From UBA7960 sp964624065 (GTDB lineage: Bacteria; Bacteroidota; Bacteroidia; Bacteroidales; UBA7960): a DNA stretch of 64,000 nt. Shown piece by piece: positions 25,915-34,769 of this stretch. Made by a program: the position numbers and the translations under genes. The notes under the pieces were generated by a model. That model was not told where the DNA came from and searched no databases. It saw only the letters and a program-made list of their open reading frames with translations. The DNA lies in the NCBI GenBank assembly GCA_964624065.1, contig CAZUWF010000009.1, positions 1 through 64,000 on the forward strand, read 5' to 3'. Within the stretch, counting starts at the first letter, position 1, and each line of letters starts with the position of its first letter.

Positions 25915-27447
25915 TCAGAATGGAGGATCTTCGTAAGTCTCGTCCTCGTTTAGTTTGGATTGAAAGGTAACCAAACCCTCATCGCCATCAAACCTTTTGG
26001 ATGGCTGTAGTTTATCCGAAAATTTAAGACTGGAACCGTGGTAGTCAGAAAACTTGGCGTACTGCCCGTGGAAGAATAGGTCCACATCGCCCGTGCTGCC
26101 ATTACGGTGTTTCGCAATTATCAACTGGGCAAGCCCTTCGGTGGAATTACCTTGGTCGTCTTGGGTAATCTTGTAGTATTCGGGTCGATAAATGAACAAA
26201 ACCATATCTGCATCTTGCTCAATTGCACCCGATTCCCTTAAGTCGGATAGTTGAGGCCTTTTATTTCCACCACGGGTTTCAACTGCCCTGCTAAGTTGTG
26301 AAATTGCGAGTACTGGAATGTTCAATTCCTTTGCAAGACTTTTGAGCGATCTGGATATGTTGCTAATTTCTTGTTCACGGTTGCCACGGTGGTCTGCTCC
26401 GCCAGACATTAACTGCAGGTAGTCGACAATCAACATCTGTATGTTGTGCTGCGATTTAAGGCGCCTGGCCTTGGCTCTAAGGTCGAAAATACCAAGTGCT
26501 GGAGTGTCGTCAATGTAAATTGGGGCATCGGTTAGGGCGCTAATTCTAGCATTTAACTGCTGGAACTCAACCTGATCAAGCTTACCCTTGCGGAGCTTGT
26601 CGGCAGCAAACATCGATTCACTTGATATTAACCTTTTTACAAGTTGCACCCCGGTCATTTCCAAGGAGAATACTGCAACCGGCATTTTTCCTTCAACGGC
26701 AATGTTTCGTGCCATTGTTAACATAAAGGCGGTTTTTCCCATACCTGGACGAGCGGCAAGTACAATCAAATCAGACCTTTGCCATCCGGCCGTAATGTTG
26801 TCTAGCGCCGAAAAACCACTAGGAACCCCGCTAATGTTCCCGTCTTGCTTGGTGGCCTTCTCTATCTCTTCCATTGCCTCCTTTACGAGGTCAACCATCT
26901 TGTTGTAGTTACGCCTCAGATTGGTTTCGCTCACCGAAAATAGGTTTCGCTCGGCAAAATCCAAAATGTCAAAAACATCGGTGGTATCCTCATAGCTATG
27001 CCTTATTACCTCAGACGAGATGCTTATGAGTTCTCTTTGCAGGTATTTTTGCTGCACTATCCTTGCGTGGTATTCAACGTTTGCAGCAGATGCAACCCGA
27101 TTTGAAAGTTGGGAGATGTAGTAAGCGCCACCGGCCAGCTCCAAGTCGCCCGATGTTTTTAACTCTTGCACCACAGTTAGAATGTCCACCGGTAACGACT
27201 GGCTGAAAAGTTTCTTTATGGCCTTGTAAATCAATTGGTGTGCCTCCTTGTAGAAGAACTCAGGCTCGAAAAATTCCACTATGGCATTGAGGGCATTTTG
27301 TTCCAGCAAAACTGCTCCCAGCACTGATTCCTCAAGGTCAACGGCCTGCGGCGGCACCCTCCCGTGCTTAAGGTGATCAATGGCACCAGGCTTCCGTTCC
27401 CACTTGTCGGCCAAGGTTTGAGTTTTTCTTGCCTTTTTTGTTTCCAT
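25915..27447 (-). CDS. dnaB: Replicative DNA helicase DnaB
   Basis: 510 residues. The N-terminal DnaG-interaction domain (about 25-130, VPPQAVDLEESVLGAVLLEQ) is followed by the RecA-like ATPase core with Walker A ARPGMGKTA at 232-240, Walker B LIVDYLQLM, and the DSRXX-like segment GNREQEISNISRSLKSLAKEL plus QLSRAVETR. It is the hexameric helicase that unwinds DNA at the replication fork. No intein is present. The start ATG 27447 lies only 4 nt after a TACTTTTG promoter box, suggesting an almost leaderless mRNA. The acidic C-terminus (GDEGLVTFQSKLNEDETYED) is common in the phylum. Confidence 0.97.
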   Translation of the reverse strand: METKKARKTQTLADKWERKPGAIDHLKHGRVPPQAVDLEESVLGAVLLEQNALNAIVEFFEPEFFYKEAHQLIYKAIKKLFSQSLPVDILTVVQELKTSGDLELAGGAYYISQLSNRVASAANVEYHARIVQQKYLQRELISISSEVIRHSYEDTTDVFDILDFAERNLFSVSETNLRRNYNKMVDLVKEAMEEIEKATKQDGNISGVPSGFSALDNITAGWQRSDLIVLAARPGMGKTAFMLTMARNIAVEGKMPVAVFSLEMTGVQLVKRLISSESMFAADKLRKGKLDQVEFQQLNARISALTDAPIYIDDTPALGIFDLRAKARRLKSQHNIQMLIVDYLQLMSGGADHRGNREQEISNISRSLKSLAKELNIPVLAISQLSRAVETRGGNKRPQLSDLRESGAIEQDADMVLFIYRPEYYKITQDDQGNSTEGLAQLIIAKHRNGSTGDVDLFFHGQYAKFSDYHGSSLKFSDKLQPSKRFDGDEGLVTFQSKLNEDETYEDPPF

Positions 27448-27451
27448 AGTT

Positions 27452-27459
27452 CAAAAGTA
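27452..27459 (-). promoter_or_regulatory. -7 promoter box of dnaB, nearly leaderless
   Basis: TACTTTTG (minus strand, 27459 to 27452) ends 4 nt before the dnaB ATG at 27447. Transcription would start at or within a few bases of the start codon. Confidence 0.5.
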
Positions 27460-27715
27460 CAAAATCATACCCTTTCCTTTAAAATATCGTGTATAATTTT
27501 TTCAACAAAAATTTTTACCGGCACTTCTTGCATAAATGTAGAAGCCTGCTGGTAATGTTTTATCCGTTTTGATTAAACAATTACTTCCCTATTGGGTTAG
27601 GATTATTGTAACCGGTCATTGGTAATTCGATCGAAATTTTTATTTACTTTGCCAATCAATATCGTGTTCAGAAACTATTAAGTGCGTAATTTTCTTACCC
27701 TCAATTTATTTTGAA

Positions 27716-28384
27716 ATGAAAAAGCTTTTTGCGATTGTTGGGGCAATTGGATTTTTTGCTTTATTATTTTACTCTCCTGACCAACAAAATGATGCTGTGC
27801 AATCAGGACTTGTACCAAACCGTATGCCGGTGGCCGGCCAAGGGGCTTTTTTTAATGCCATTCCTGGTCAAAACAATACCTCCACGGCAGGAATGCCAGT
27901 GACTAATCCAACAAATGCGAATCTTGGGCCAATGCCCGAGTTTAACCCACCACACGGTCAGCCTTGGCACAGGTGCGAGATTCCTGTTGGGGCACCTCTT
28001 AATTCGGCTCCCCAAAGCACGGGTTCCAATATGAACCAACCCGTGGCGCAATCTGGCCCAAGTGCATCGCCTGCAAACTCAGGGGTGAAGCCAAAGTTGA
28101 ATCCTCCCCACGGGGAACCCTGGCATAGGTGCGACATTGACGTTGGTGCACCCTTAGATTCGCCTCCTCGAAGCACCAGCACTCAGGCAACTACCAATAA
28201 TGTTGCCTCAAATCCAGAAATAATAACACCCATAATTCCCCCAAACCCCCTTGAAGGGCAGGTCAAACAACCTGTTATTGACAATCAAGATCCGGCAAAC
28301 ACCGGTCCAAAGCCCGCCGTTAATCCACCCCATGGCCAGCCGTGGCACAGGTGCGACATTAAAGTTGGTGACCCGCTTCCATAG
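27716..28384 (+). CDS. Exported protein with three NPPHGxPWHRC(D/E)I repeats
   Basis: 222 residues. An N-terminal hydrophobic segment (about 4-19) is a signal peptide or anchor; it is followed by low-complexity Pro/Asn/Ser/Thr-rich linkers carrying three near-identical modules at 77-95, 129-147 and 203-221 with the pattern NPPHG(Q/E)PWHRC(D/E)I.VG.PL. Each module has one Cys and two His, spaced H-x5-H-x-C, and the last one ends at the C-terminus. I recall a short motif of this type in other Bacteroidota proteins of unknown function. Metal or heme binding, or a protein-tethering role, is possible from the His/Cys content but not shown. It precedes the DUF2141 operon by 171 nt. Confidence 0.8.
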   Translation: MKKLFAIVGAIGFFALLFYSPDQQNDAVQSGLVPNRMPVAGQGAFFNAIPGQNNTSTAGMPVTNPTNANLGPMPEFNPPHGQPWHRCEIPVGAPLNSAPQSTGSNMNQPVAQSGPSASPANSGVKPKLNPPHGEPWHRCDIDVGAPLDSPPRSTSTQATTNNVASNPEIITPIIPPNPLEGQVKQPVIDNQDPANTGPKPAVNPPHGQPWHRCDIKVGDPLP

Positions 28385-28555
28385 ATATTGTGAGTTTTTT
28401 TAAGAAGCCCCTAGAATGTGATTTTTGAATTCAGAGGTTTGAATCATAGTGGATTGTTGCTCAATGGTCGTTCAAAGAATTCCCAAGTTTTTTCAAAGTA
28501 TTTTAAGGTGCCTAGAAGGATTTTAAAAACAATGATAATCAATACCTGAATTGAT

Positions 28556-28963
28556 ATGAAAAAAAAGCCTGTAATAATGGCCTTTTTTGTTTTAGCAATT
28601 GAGTTTTCATTTGCCCAGGTGACACTCCAAGTGGAGGTTTTCAACTTTCGAAACAATAAAGGTATTGTTCACATTGAACTCAAAAATCAAGAGCAAGAAC
28701 AGGTTGCAGCCCAATCCACAGCAATACAAGACAAAAAGTGTGTTTTTGTTTTTGATGGATTGGAGCCGGGCAAGTACTCCTTCAGGTTTATTCACGATGA
28801 AAACCAAAACAACGAAATTGACACCAACTGGCTAGGTATTCCCAGGGAGGGATTTGGATTCTCCAATAATCCACGTATGACATTTGGCCCGCCCAAGTTT
28901 CCCAAAACCCTGTTTGAACTAAAAGAATCAATGGTAATTAGGGTTAAGCCAAAATACTTCTAA
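28556..28963 (+). CDS. DUF2141 domain protein, secreted
   Basis: 135 residues. A signal peptide (about 5-20, ending FAQ) precedes a single DUF2141 beta-sandwich: LQVEVFNFRNNKGIVHIELKN, FDGLEPGKYSFRFIHDENQN and the family hallmark GIPREGFGFSNNPRM. Function of DUF2141 is unknown; it is periplasmic or surface-exposed. It is the first gene of a compact five-gene run, with the NTF2-like gene starting 11 nt after its stop. Confidence 0.88.
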   Translation: MKKKPVIMAFFVLAIEFSFAQVTLQVEVFNFRNNKGIVHIELKNQEQEQVAAQSTAIQDKKCVFVFDGLEPGKYSFRFIHDENQNNEIDTNWLGIPREGFGFSNNPRMTFGPPKFPKTLFELKESMVIRVKPKYF

Positions 28964-28974
28964 CCTTTTTTCAA

Positions 28975-29457
28975 ATGAATATGGAAACAACAGGAACCGT
29001 GCCCAAAAACCAAGATGATGAAATGATTGAGTTAAACATTGACACCGTCAAAGAATTGTGGTCGCAGACCTACAACCGCGAGGGCAAGCCCGACTGGTCG
29101 CATATTTTCAAATACTACCACAAAGACATTGTTTTTCAAGACACAATCCAGCGCATAGAAGGCATTGATGATTTTGTGGCAATGTGCAACCGCCTCACGA
29201 AGCGTACCAAGCAGTTGCAGATGGAAATTGTGTCAATTACTCAAAACGAAAACGTTATAATGTTTGATTGGGTAATGACAATGATGTTCAAGAAATACCC
29301 CAACACCCCGATGTTCGGCGCAACCAAACTGGTTCTGAGCCACGATGGGTTGATCATTCAACAAAGGGATTACTACGACCTTTGGGGCGACATTTTCAAC
29401 AACATACCGCGCTTCGGTACAATGTACCGCAGGTTTTTGAAAAGAAAATTCGGTTGA
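28975..29457 (+). CDS. NTF2-like (SnoaL-type) small protein
   Basis: 160 residues; ATG 28975 or 28981 could start it. The cone-shaped NTF2-like fold is suggested by helix-rich residues about 20-70 (VKELWSQTYNREGKPDWSHIFKYYHKDIVFQD, in which a helix leads into the first strand) and then alternating strands (MEIVSITQNENVIMFDWVMTMMF, SHDGLIIQQRDYYDLW). Members act as small isomerases, hydrolases or as binding partners in polyketide, steroid and lipid pathways. It lies between DUF2141 (11 nt) and SDR (10 nt), so it is almost certainly co-expressed with the redox enzymes downstream. Confidence 0.78.
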   Translation: MNMETTGTVPKNQDDEMIELNIDTVKELWSQTYNREGKPDWSHIFKYYHKDIVFQDTIQRIEGIDDFVAMCNRLTKRTKQLQMEIVSITQNENVIMFDWVMTMMFKKYPNTPMFGATKLVLSHDGLIIQQRDYYDLWGDIFNNIPRFGTMYRRFLKRKFG

Positions 29458-29467
29458 TGAGCTGCCC

Positions 29468-30418
29468 ATGAAGAAGAGAACAAGAAAATATTTTGGTCAA
29501 TACAAGTGGTCAAACATTTTGTCGATGATAAAAAACAATATGCGCGATCCGAAAGCTTGCCAGGAGGATTTTAGGAACAACCTTGTTGTAATAACCGGGG
29601 CAACATCTGGAATCGGTTACCACACTGCACGAAAGTACGCAGCAATGGGTGCAAACCTTTTGTGCGTGAACCGAAACCAGGAAAAATCAGAAAAACTCAA
29701 GTGCGAAATCGAAGGAGAATTCAACGTTAAATGCGATTACAAGATTGCAGACTTGAGCCTTCTGAAGGACACCTACAGGGTAACCGAGGAGCTTTCAAGG
29801 ATTAATAGCCCGATTGACGTAATAATTCACAATGCTGGCGTTTACCTTACCAAGAGGGAGCTTACTTCCGAAGGGTTTGAAAAGGTACTTGTAGTTCATT
29901 ACCTTTCTTCGTTCATTATGAATTACAAGTTGATGTCAAAACTAAGGGAGCAGGAGAAGGCCAGAATCATCATGGTAGGCTCCGAGGGGCACCGATTTGC
30001 CGCTTGGGGTTTGAGGCTGGATGATTTGAACTGGGAAAAGAGGAGGTATTCGGGCTTGAAAAGCTACGGTTCGGCCAAATTAGCTCAACTATTGTCAATG
30101 TTGGTTTTTGAAGACCATCGCAAGGGAACGGGAGTAAGCATAAACACCATGCACCCCGGAGCAGTTAAAACCGACACTGGTCAAGAAAACGGACCAATTT
30201 ACAAGTGGTTAAAGCGAAATTTTTTGGACAAAGCCCTGAAATCGGCTCAGGTATCGGCAGAAGCCTTGTATTACCTGGGGGTTTCACCAGAAATTGAGGG
30301 AGTTAGCGGGAAATTCTTCAACCTAACAACCCCCGAGGATCCTGCGCCACCTGCCGTTGACAGGGAGGCTGCCAATGAACTTTGGACCGAAACACTCAAA
30401 ATTACCGGCCTTAATTGA
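29468..30418 (+). CDS. Short-chain dehydrogenase/reductase (NAD(P)-dependent)
   Basis: 316 residues, extended at the N-terminus compared with classical SDRs. The Rossmann signature TGATSGIG (43-50), the NAG motif in HNAGVY (121-126), Ser172 and the catalytic Y200-x3-K204 (SYGSAKLAQ) are intact. The NADP-type basic residue follows in VNRNQEK. The substrate is unknown; the extended protein resembles the retinol dehydrogenase/WWOX-like SDR group (SVNTMHPGAVKTD). It lies within the five-gene operon, 10 nt after the NTF2-like gene and 28 nt before the FAD oxidoreductase gene. Confidence 0.88.
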   Translation: MKKRTRKYFGQYKWSNILSMIKNNMRDPKACQEDFRNNLVVITGATSGIGYHTARKYAAMGANLLCVNRNQEKSEKLKCEIEGEFNVKCDYKIADLSLLKDTYRVTEELSRINSPIDVIIHNAGVYLTKRELTSEGFEKVLVVHYLSSFIMNYKLMSKLREQEKARIIMVGSEGHRFAAWGLRLDDLNWEKRRYSGLKSYGSAKLAQLLSMLVFEDHRKGTGVSINTMHPGAVKTDTGQENGPIYKWLKRNFLDKALKSAQVSAEALYYLGVSPEIEGVSGKFFNLTTPEDPAPPAVDREAANELWTETLKITGLN

Positions 30419-30446
30419 CATTGAGGTATTTGTTTCAAAAAACACC

Positions 30447-32063
30447 ATGGAGATGAATCCAAAAAATTACCATACCGTTGTTGTAGGAGGCGGGATTGCA
30501 GGATTGACAGCTACGGCCTATTTGGCCAAGGCGGGAAAAAAAGTTATATTGATAGAAAAAAACCACGAGGTTGGCGGGTTGGTCAACTCCTTTTGGCGAA
30601 ACGGTTTCAAATTTGAGGCAGGAGCCAGGGCACTAGAAGATGCTGGGATAATTTTTCCATTTCTCAAGGATCTAAACATTGAAATGGAGGTAATGAAAAG
30701 CAAGGTTTCGTTGGGCATCGAGAAAAAGGTAATGCACGTTGAAGACCTAAATAGTTTGGAGGAGTACCGTGAACTTCTGAGGGAGTTTTACCCCGGTAGC
30801 CATAAGGATATAGACCACCTTTTTAGGACAATCAAAAAGGTAATGAAGCACATGGAGATTCTATACGGCATAGAAAACCCTGCCTTCAAGGATGTAAGTA
30901 GAGATTTGAAATATGCTTTCACTCAACTATTGCCCTGGCTCCCTAGATTCATCCTTACTGTTGGAAAAATAAACCGGATGCAACTACCGGTTGAAGAGTA
31001 CCTTGCGAAAATCATTAATGACAGGCATCTTAGAGATATTATCTCACAACACTTCTTCAAAGGCACCCCTTCATTTTTTGCCTTGAGCTATTTTTCGCTT
31101 TACCTCGACTATTTTTATCCTAAAGGTGGAGTGGGAACCCTTTCAGAATCGATCAAAGAAAAAATCATTGAACTTGGCGGAACTATTAAAAACGCAACCC
31201 TAGCCAAGGAGGTTATTGCCGATAAAAAAATTGTGATCGATGACCAAGGGAATGCCTACACATACGAAAACCTGATTTGGGCAGCCGACCTCAAAACCCT
31301 ATACAACATTACCGATTTGGGAAACCTGCCGACCAAAGTCAAAGCCAGGACCCAAAAGTTGAAGGCTAAAATGATGGTCCACAGAGGGAGCGAGTCGGTA
31401 ATTTCACTTTACTTGCAGATCGACGAACCACTAGAAACCTTTGGAAAAATTGCCAACGGTCATTTTTTCTACACCCCATCAAGAGAGGGATTGGATCAAA
31501 CACATCGAGCCGACTTGAACGCTTTGATTGCAAACTTCGAAGCTACTCCGAAAGAAGAGGTGTTGAAGTGGATGGATAGGTTCACTTCACTCAATACTTA
31601 CGAGATATCAATTCCGGGTCTCAAGGATAGCAGCTTGGTGCCTCCCGGAAAAACCGGAATGATAATAAGCCTTCTTGCAGATTATGAGTTGTTTAGAAAG
31701 GCCAAGGAGGCAGGCTGGCTTCAAGAGTTTGTTGTCGAATTTGAAAACCGAATGATTGCCACCTTATCCGAAACAATTTATCCTATACTCGAGGGCAAGA
31801 TAATTGGTCGGTTCTCGTTCAATCCACTTAGCTTCCAAAACCGTATAGGCACCTCAGAAGGTGCAATAGTGGGATGGGCGTTTCATAAGGACTTGCCAGT
31901 GAGGAACAAAATACAGCACGGGGCACTCTCGGTTTTAACTCCCCTCCCATCAGTTTTTCAGGCCGGCCAGTGGGCATACAGCCCGGCCGGTGTACCAATG
32001 TCGATCCTTACCGGTAAACTTGCCGCAGACAAGGTTATGAAGAGCAAGCCCAGGCCTTTTTAA
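30447..32063 (+). CDS. FAD-dependent oxidoreductase of the phytoene desaturase/CrtI type
   Basis: 538 residues from ATG 30447; an earlier in-frame start at 30357 would overlap the SDR gene by 62 nt. The N-terminal dinucleotide fold has VVVGGGIAGLTATAYLAKAG followed by EKNHEVGGLVNSF, the FAD-binding signature of CrtI/CrtN/RetSat-type enzymes, and the C-terminal segment (FQAGQWAYSPAGVPMSILTG) is the second FAD contact of that family. Such enzymes desaturate, saturate or isomerise polyene and isoprenoid lipids, often at a membrane. The substrate here is not predictable. It sits between the SDR and the hydrolase gene in the operon. Confidence 0.88.
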   Translation: MEMNPKNYHTVVVGGGIAGLTATAYLAKAGKKVILIEKNHEVGGLVNSFWRNGFKFEAGARALEDAGIIFPFLKDLNIEMEVMKSKVSLGIEKKVMHVEDLNSLEEYRELLREFYPGSHKDIDHLFRTIKKVMKHMEILYGIENPAFKDVSRDLKYAFTQLLPWLPRFILTVGKINRMQLPVEEYLAKIINDRHLRDIISQHFFKGTPSFFALSYFSLYLDYFYPKGGVGTLSESIKEKIIELGGTIKNATLAKEVIADKKIVIDDQGNAYTYENLIWAADLKTLYNITDLGNLPTKVKARTQKLKAKMMVHRGSESVISLYLQIDEPLETFGKIANGHFFYTPSREGLDQTHRADLNALIANFEATPKEEVLKWMDRFTSLNTYEISIPGLKDSSLVPPGKTGMIISLLADYELFRKAKEAGWLQEFVVEFENRMIATLSETIYPILEGKIIGRFSFNPLSFQNRIGTSEGAIVGWAFHKDLPVRNKIQHGALSVLTPLPSVFQAGQWAYSPAGVPMSILTGKLAADKVMKSKPRPF

Positions 32064-32074
32064 ACACCACATTA

Positions 32075-32989
32075 ATGGGAAAAATTGAAAAAGCAACAGA
32101 AAATAGGTCGGTTTTCGCATCCAAACTATTTCAATTTTTGCTTGTAATGGTAGGCTTCAAAAGCCGAATGGACAGGAATATTGTAAAAGACAAGTACCGG
32201 AAAACTCCAGCAAAAATTCCAAGATCCTTTGAGCGGAAAAATACCGTGAAGGTTTCCACTATAGATGGACGAATTGTTTGGAACATTTCCCCCAAATCCC
32301 ACCACCCCGAAGTAGTAGTAATTTATTTGCACGGCGGAGCTTATTTTTCCAACCTTACGTTGCTCCATTGGCCACTCATAGCGAAACTACTCGAAAAAAC
32401 AGGGGCAAAAATCATTGTTCCGGATTACCCTTTGGCACCCAAATTTACCTGCACCGACACATACACTTTTCTCGACAAACTACACGATAAAGTTTTGGAA
32501 GAAAACCCCGCGAAGCGGATTGTTTTCGTGGGCGATTCGGCAGGTGGGGGTCTGGCAATGGGGTTTGCCCAACAATTAAGGAATGAAGGAAAAACACTGC
32601 CCGACCACCTCATACTTTACTCGCCCTGGCTTGACGCATCAATGACCGACCCAAATTTAAAGAAATTGGAAAAGACCGAAAAGGTTTTGAGCTTGAAAGG
32701 GTTAAAAAAGGCCGGAGAAAAATATGCGGGTTCCCATGATATAAAAAACTTCAGGGTAAGTCCCTTGTATGGCAACCTGAAAGGTTTAGGAAAAATCTCA
32801 ATATTCACTGCAACTCACGAAATGCTTAATGCTGACGCTAAAAGGTTTAAAGAAAAGGCAATTGAAGCGGGTATTTATCTAAACTACTTCGAATACAGGG
32901 GGTTATTTCACTGTTGGGTGCTAGTGCCCTTTCTCGGTGCAACCCAAGATGTTGTGCAAAAAACAGCTAGATTGATAAAAACCTGTTGA
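32075..32989 (+). CDS. Alpha/beta hydrolase, HSL (hormone-sensitive lipase) family
   Basis: 304 residues. The oxyanion-hole motif HGGAY (86-90) and the nucleophile elbow GDSAGG with Ser155 mark the HSL/family IV carboxylesterases. The likely catalytic His is H279 in GLFHCW, and the acidic residue falls on Glu249 in THEML where most relatives have Asp. These enzymes cleave short esters or acyl groups in the cytoplasm. It is the last gene of the five-gene run, 11 nt after the FAD oxidoreductase, and could release or trim the product of the pathway. Confidence 0.88.
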   Translation: MGKIEKATENRSVFASKLFQFLLVMVGFKSRMDRNIVKDKYRKTPAKIPRSFERKNTVKVSTIDGRIVWNISPKSHHPEVVVIYLHGGAYFSNLTLLHWPLIAKLLEKTGAKIIVPDYPLAPKFTCTDTYTFLDKLHDKVLEENPAKRIVFVGDSAGGGLAMGFAQQLRNEGKTLPDHLILYSPWLDASMTDPNLKKLEKTEKVLSLKGLKKAGEKYAGSHDIKNFRVSPLYGNLKGLGKISIFTATHEMLNADAKRFKEKAIEAGIYLNYFEYRGLFHCWVLVPFLGATQDVVQKTARLIKTC

Positions 32990-33067
32990 TTTTGAATTAA
33001 CTGGCGTCTCTTTTCAAACTCCCAATTTCTATTCTTATTCTTCTTTACTTGTTTCCATCAAACTCAA

Positions 33068-33095
33068 TTGTTTCGCATAGGTTTTAATACCTTTG
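33068..33095 (+). promoter_or_regulatory. Promoter of the SAM methyltransferase gene
   Basis: TTG at 33068-33070 and TACCTTTG at 33088-33095 are 17 nt apart. It shows that the TTG at 33068 is promoter, not start, and supports ATG 33146. Confidence 0.6.
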
Positions 33096-33145
33096 CTTGC
33101 AAGAATCAGACCGATACAGCCACCCATAAAATTGTTTTCCCGCCC

Positions 33146-34333
33146 ATGAACTCCCCAGATAGCTTTATTTCCGAAATCTCCAAAAGCCTAAAGAAAAATT
33201 CCTTTGTAAAACTGAACCTGGCAAACTACCACGGAAACCAAGAAGACCTCATTGCCGCTCACGCCAAAATTGCAATTGTAAAGAATACACCTAAGTTGAG
33301 TTTTACGTTCAGGCACAAGTCCAAAGATATAGTAAAAAACTATTTTTTTGAAGAAGCTATGGTAATAGTCCAAAGTTTGCTAAATAAAAGCGGATTTCGG
33401 ACCGCCACACTTTTCACGCTGAATAGTGACATCGGCATTGAAATTAAAAAGGGCAATAACTGCAGGATTTTTAGCAAGAAACCCACATTCGCTTCGCTGC
33501 CACCAACAGACCATGATAAGTCTAAGAAAAGAATTATTGAAACCACTGACAAGCTTTACCTCCACGAGCTGAAAATAACCAACAAGGAAGGAGGTGTTTA
33601 CCCCGGTGCTCAAGATAAGTACAGGCAGATAAACCACTACGTCGAAATTTTGAGCTCACTGCTTAAAGAGTTACCCCAAGGAAAAACCATAAATGTAGCA
33701 GATATGGGTGCCGGAAAGGGTTACCTCACTTTTGCACTATACGACTACCTAATCAATAACCTGAAAATTCATGCAATTATAACGGGAGTTGAGCATAAGA
33801 AGGAACTGGTTGACCTTTGCAACGATATTGCCAAAAAATCAAACTACGACAAACTTAGTTTCGTGCAGGGTAGTATTGATAGCTACGCAAGCTCCGACAT
33901 TGACGTATTAATAGCGCTCCATGCCTGCGATACCGCCACCGACGACGCCATAGCAAAAGGAATTAGTTGCAACGCCCGGCTAATAGTGGTGGCCCCTTGC
34001 TGCCACAAACAAATCCGCAAGGAAATTTCAAGGAATAAGCCAGACAACCAACTTGATTTCTTGCAGAGGTTCGGCATTTTTCTCGAACGCCAATCAGAAA
34101 TGATTACCGACGGGATAAGGGCACTAATTCTTGAATACTTTGGATATAATGTAAAAGTTTTGGAATTCGTTTCCGATGCCCACACTCCCAAAAACATATT
34201 GATCATTGGGTCGAAAAAGGGAAAAGTTTTGGATACCCAAAAATCAGAAATACTTGAAAAGCTGAGATTAACCAAAGATTACTTCGGCATTGGCTACCAC
34301 CATTTGGAAAAAGTATTGAAAGCAAGCCAATAG
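33146..34333 (+). CDS. Class I SAM-dependent methyltransferase (TRM13/PF13679-like)
   Basis: 395 residues from ATG 33146. Residues about 180-300 form a SAM-binding Rossmann domain: DMGAGKGYLTFALYDYL (186-202), GVEHKKELVDLC, and the late motif ALHACDTATDDAIAKG, ending in the conserved APCCHKQI (283-290). This combination (GAGKGYL plus HACD plus APCCHK) is typical of PF13679 methyltransferases related to eukaryotic tRNA methyltransferase TRM13 and similar proteins. An N-terminal domain of about 140 residues, with basic patches, could bind RNA. Substrate unknown. It is monocistronic with its own promoter. Confidence 0.8.
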   Translation: MNSPDSFISEISKSLKKNSFVKLNLANYHGNQEDLIAAHAKIAIVKNTPKLSFTFRHKSKDIVKNYFFEEAMVIVQSLLNKSGFRTATLFTLNSDIGIEIKKGNNCRIFSKKPTFASLPPTDHDKSKKRIIETTDKLYLHELKITNKEGGVYPGAQDKYRQINHYVEILSSLLKELPQGKTINVADMGAGKGYLTFALYDYLINNLKIHAIITGVEHKKELVDLCNDIAKKSNYDKLSFVQGSIDSYASSDIDVLIALHACDTATDDAIAKGISCNARLIVVAPCCHKQIRKEISRNKPDNQLDFLQRFGIFLERQSEMITDGIRALILEYFGYNVKVLEFVSDAHTPKNILIIGSKKGKVLDTQKSEILEKLRLTKDYFGIGYHHLEKVLKASQ

Positions 34334-34683
34334 TCCCGAAACTTGTTGGACCAATGGCATTGAACGAGTAAACCAAAAACATTAAAACCTATGTTGTGCT
34401 GCTTAATGGTGTGAAGAAGGATTTAAAACCTGTGAAAATCAGCCTGATTTGCTACGCCAGTGTTCCAAAACCAATCACGAGCATTTTCAACCAATTCAGC
34501 AAATTTTGGATGGAGAAGGAAAAATCGTCCAATTTTTCATTTTCGGTTTTGATCTGAACCTTCTTTTAGCCATAAATGCTTTGATTTGGATAAACCCGGG
34601 GATTTATTTGCCTGCAAACCAATTATAAAAATGAGAAAAGCAGCCAAATTGCAAGCCATATAAAAAAACTCCTGCATAGGTTT
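34334..34683. other. Gene-free stretch before rpsF
   Basis: The gap to rpsF (34334-34769) is 436 nt; this entry covers the part before the promoter. On the plus strand a 63-codon frame ending at about 34558 reads as ordinary protein but has no start in context. No family is recognised; possibly a decayed gene end. Confidence 0.3.
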
Positions 34684-34710
34684 TTTGAAAAAAAAATTTC
34701 ACTACCTTTG
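34684..34710 (+). promoter_or_regulatory. Promoter of the rpsF-rpsR-rplI operon
   Basis: TACCTTTG at 34703-34710 is a perfect -7 box; TTTG at 34684-34687 lies 15 nt upstream, closer than usual. The leader to rpsF would be about 55 nt. Confidence 0.5.
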
Positions 34711-34769
34711 CAGTCCGTTTTAAAAAACTAGAATTAACAAGTAAATCAATTAATTAAAAGCTGTAAAAA

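Noticed and set aside
25915..27447. Intein in DnaB
   Set aside because: The protein is 510 residues with an uninterrupted Walker A region and normal spacing, so no intein is present.
27935..28381. Spaced repeats that might be a CRISPR or minisatellite
   Set aside because: The three copies are in frame, coding, irregularly spaced and vary at third codon positions, so they are protein modules.
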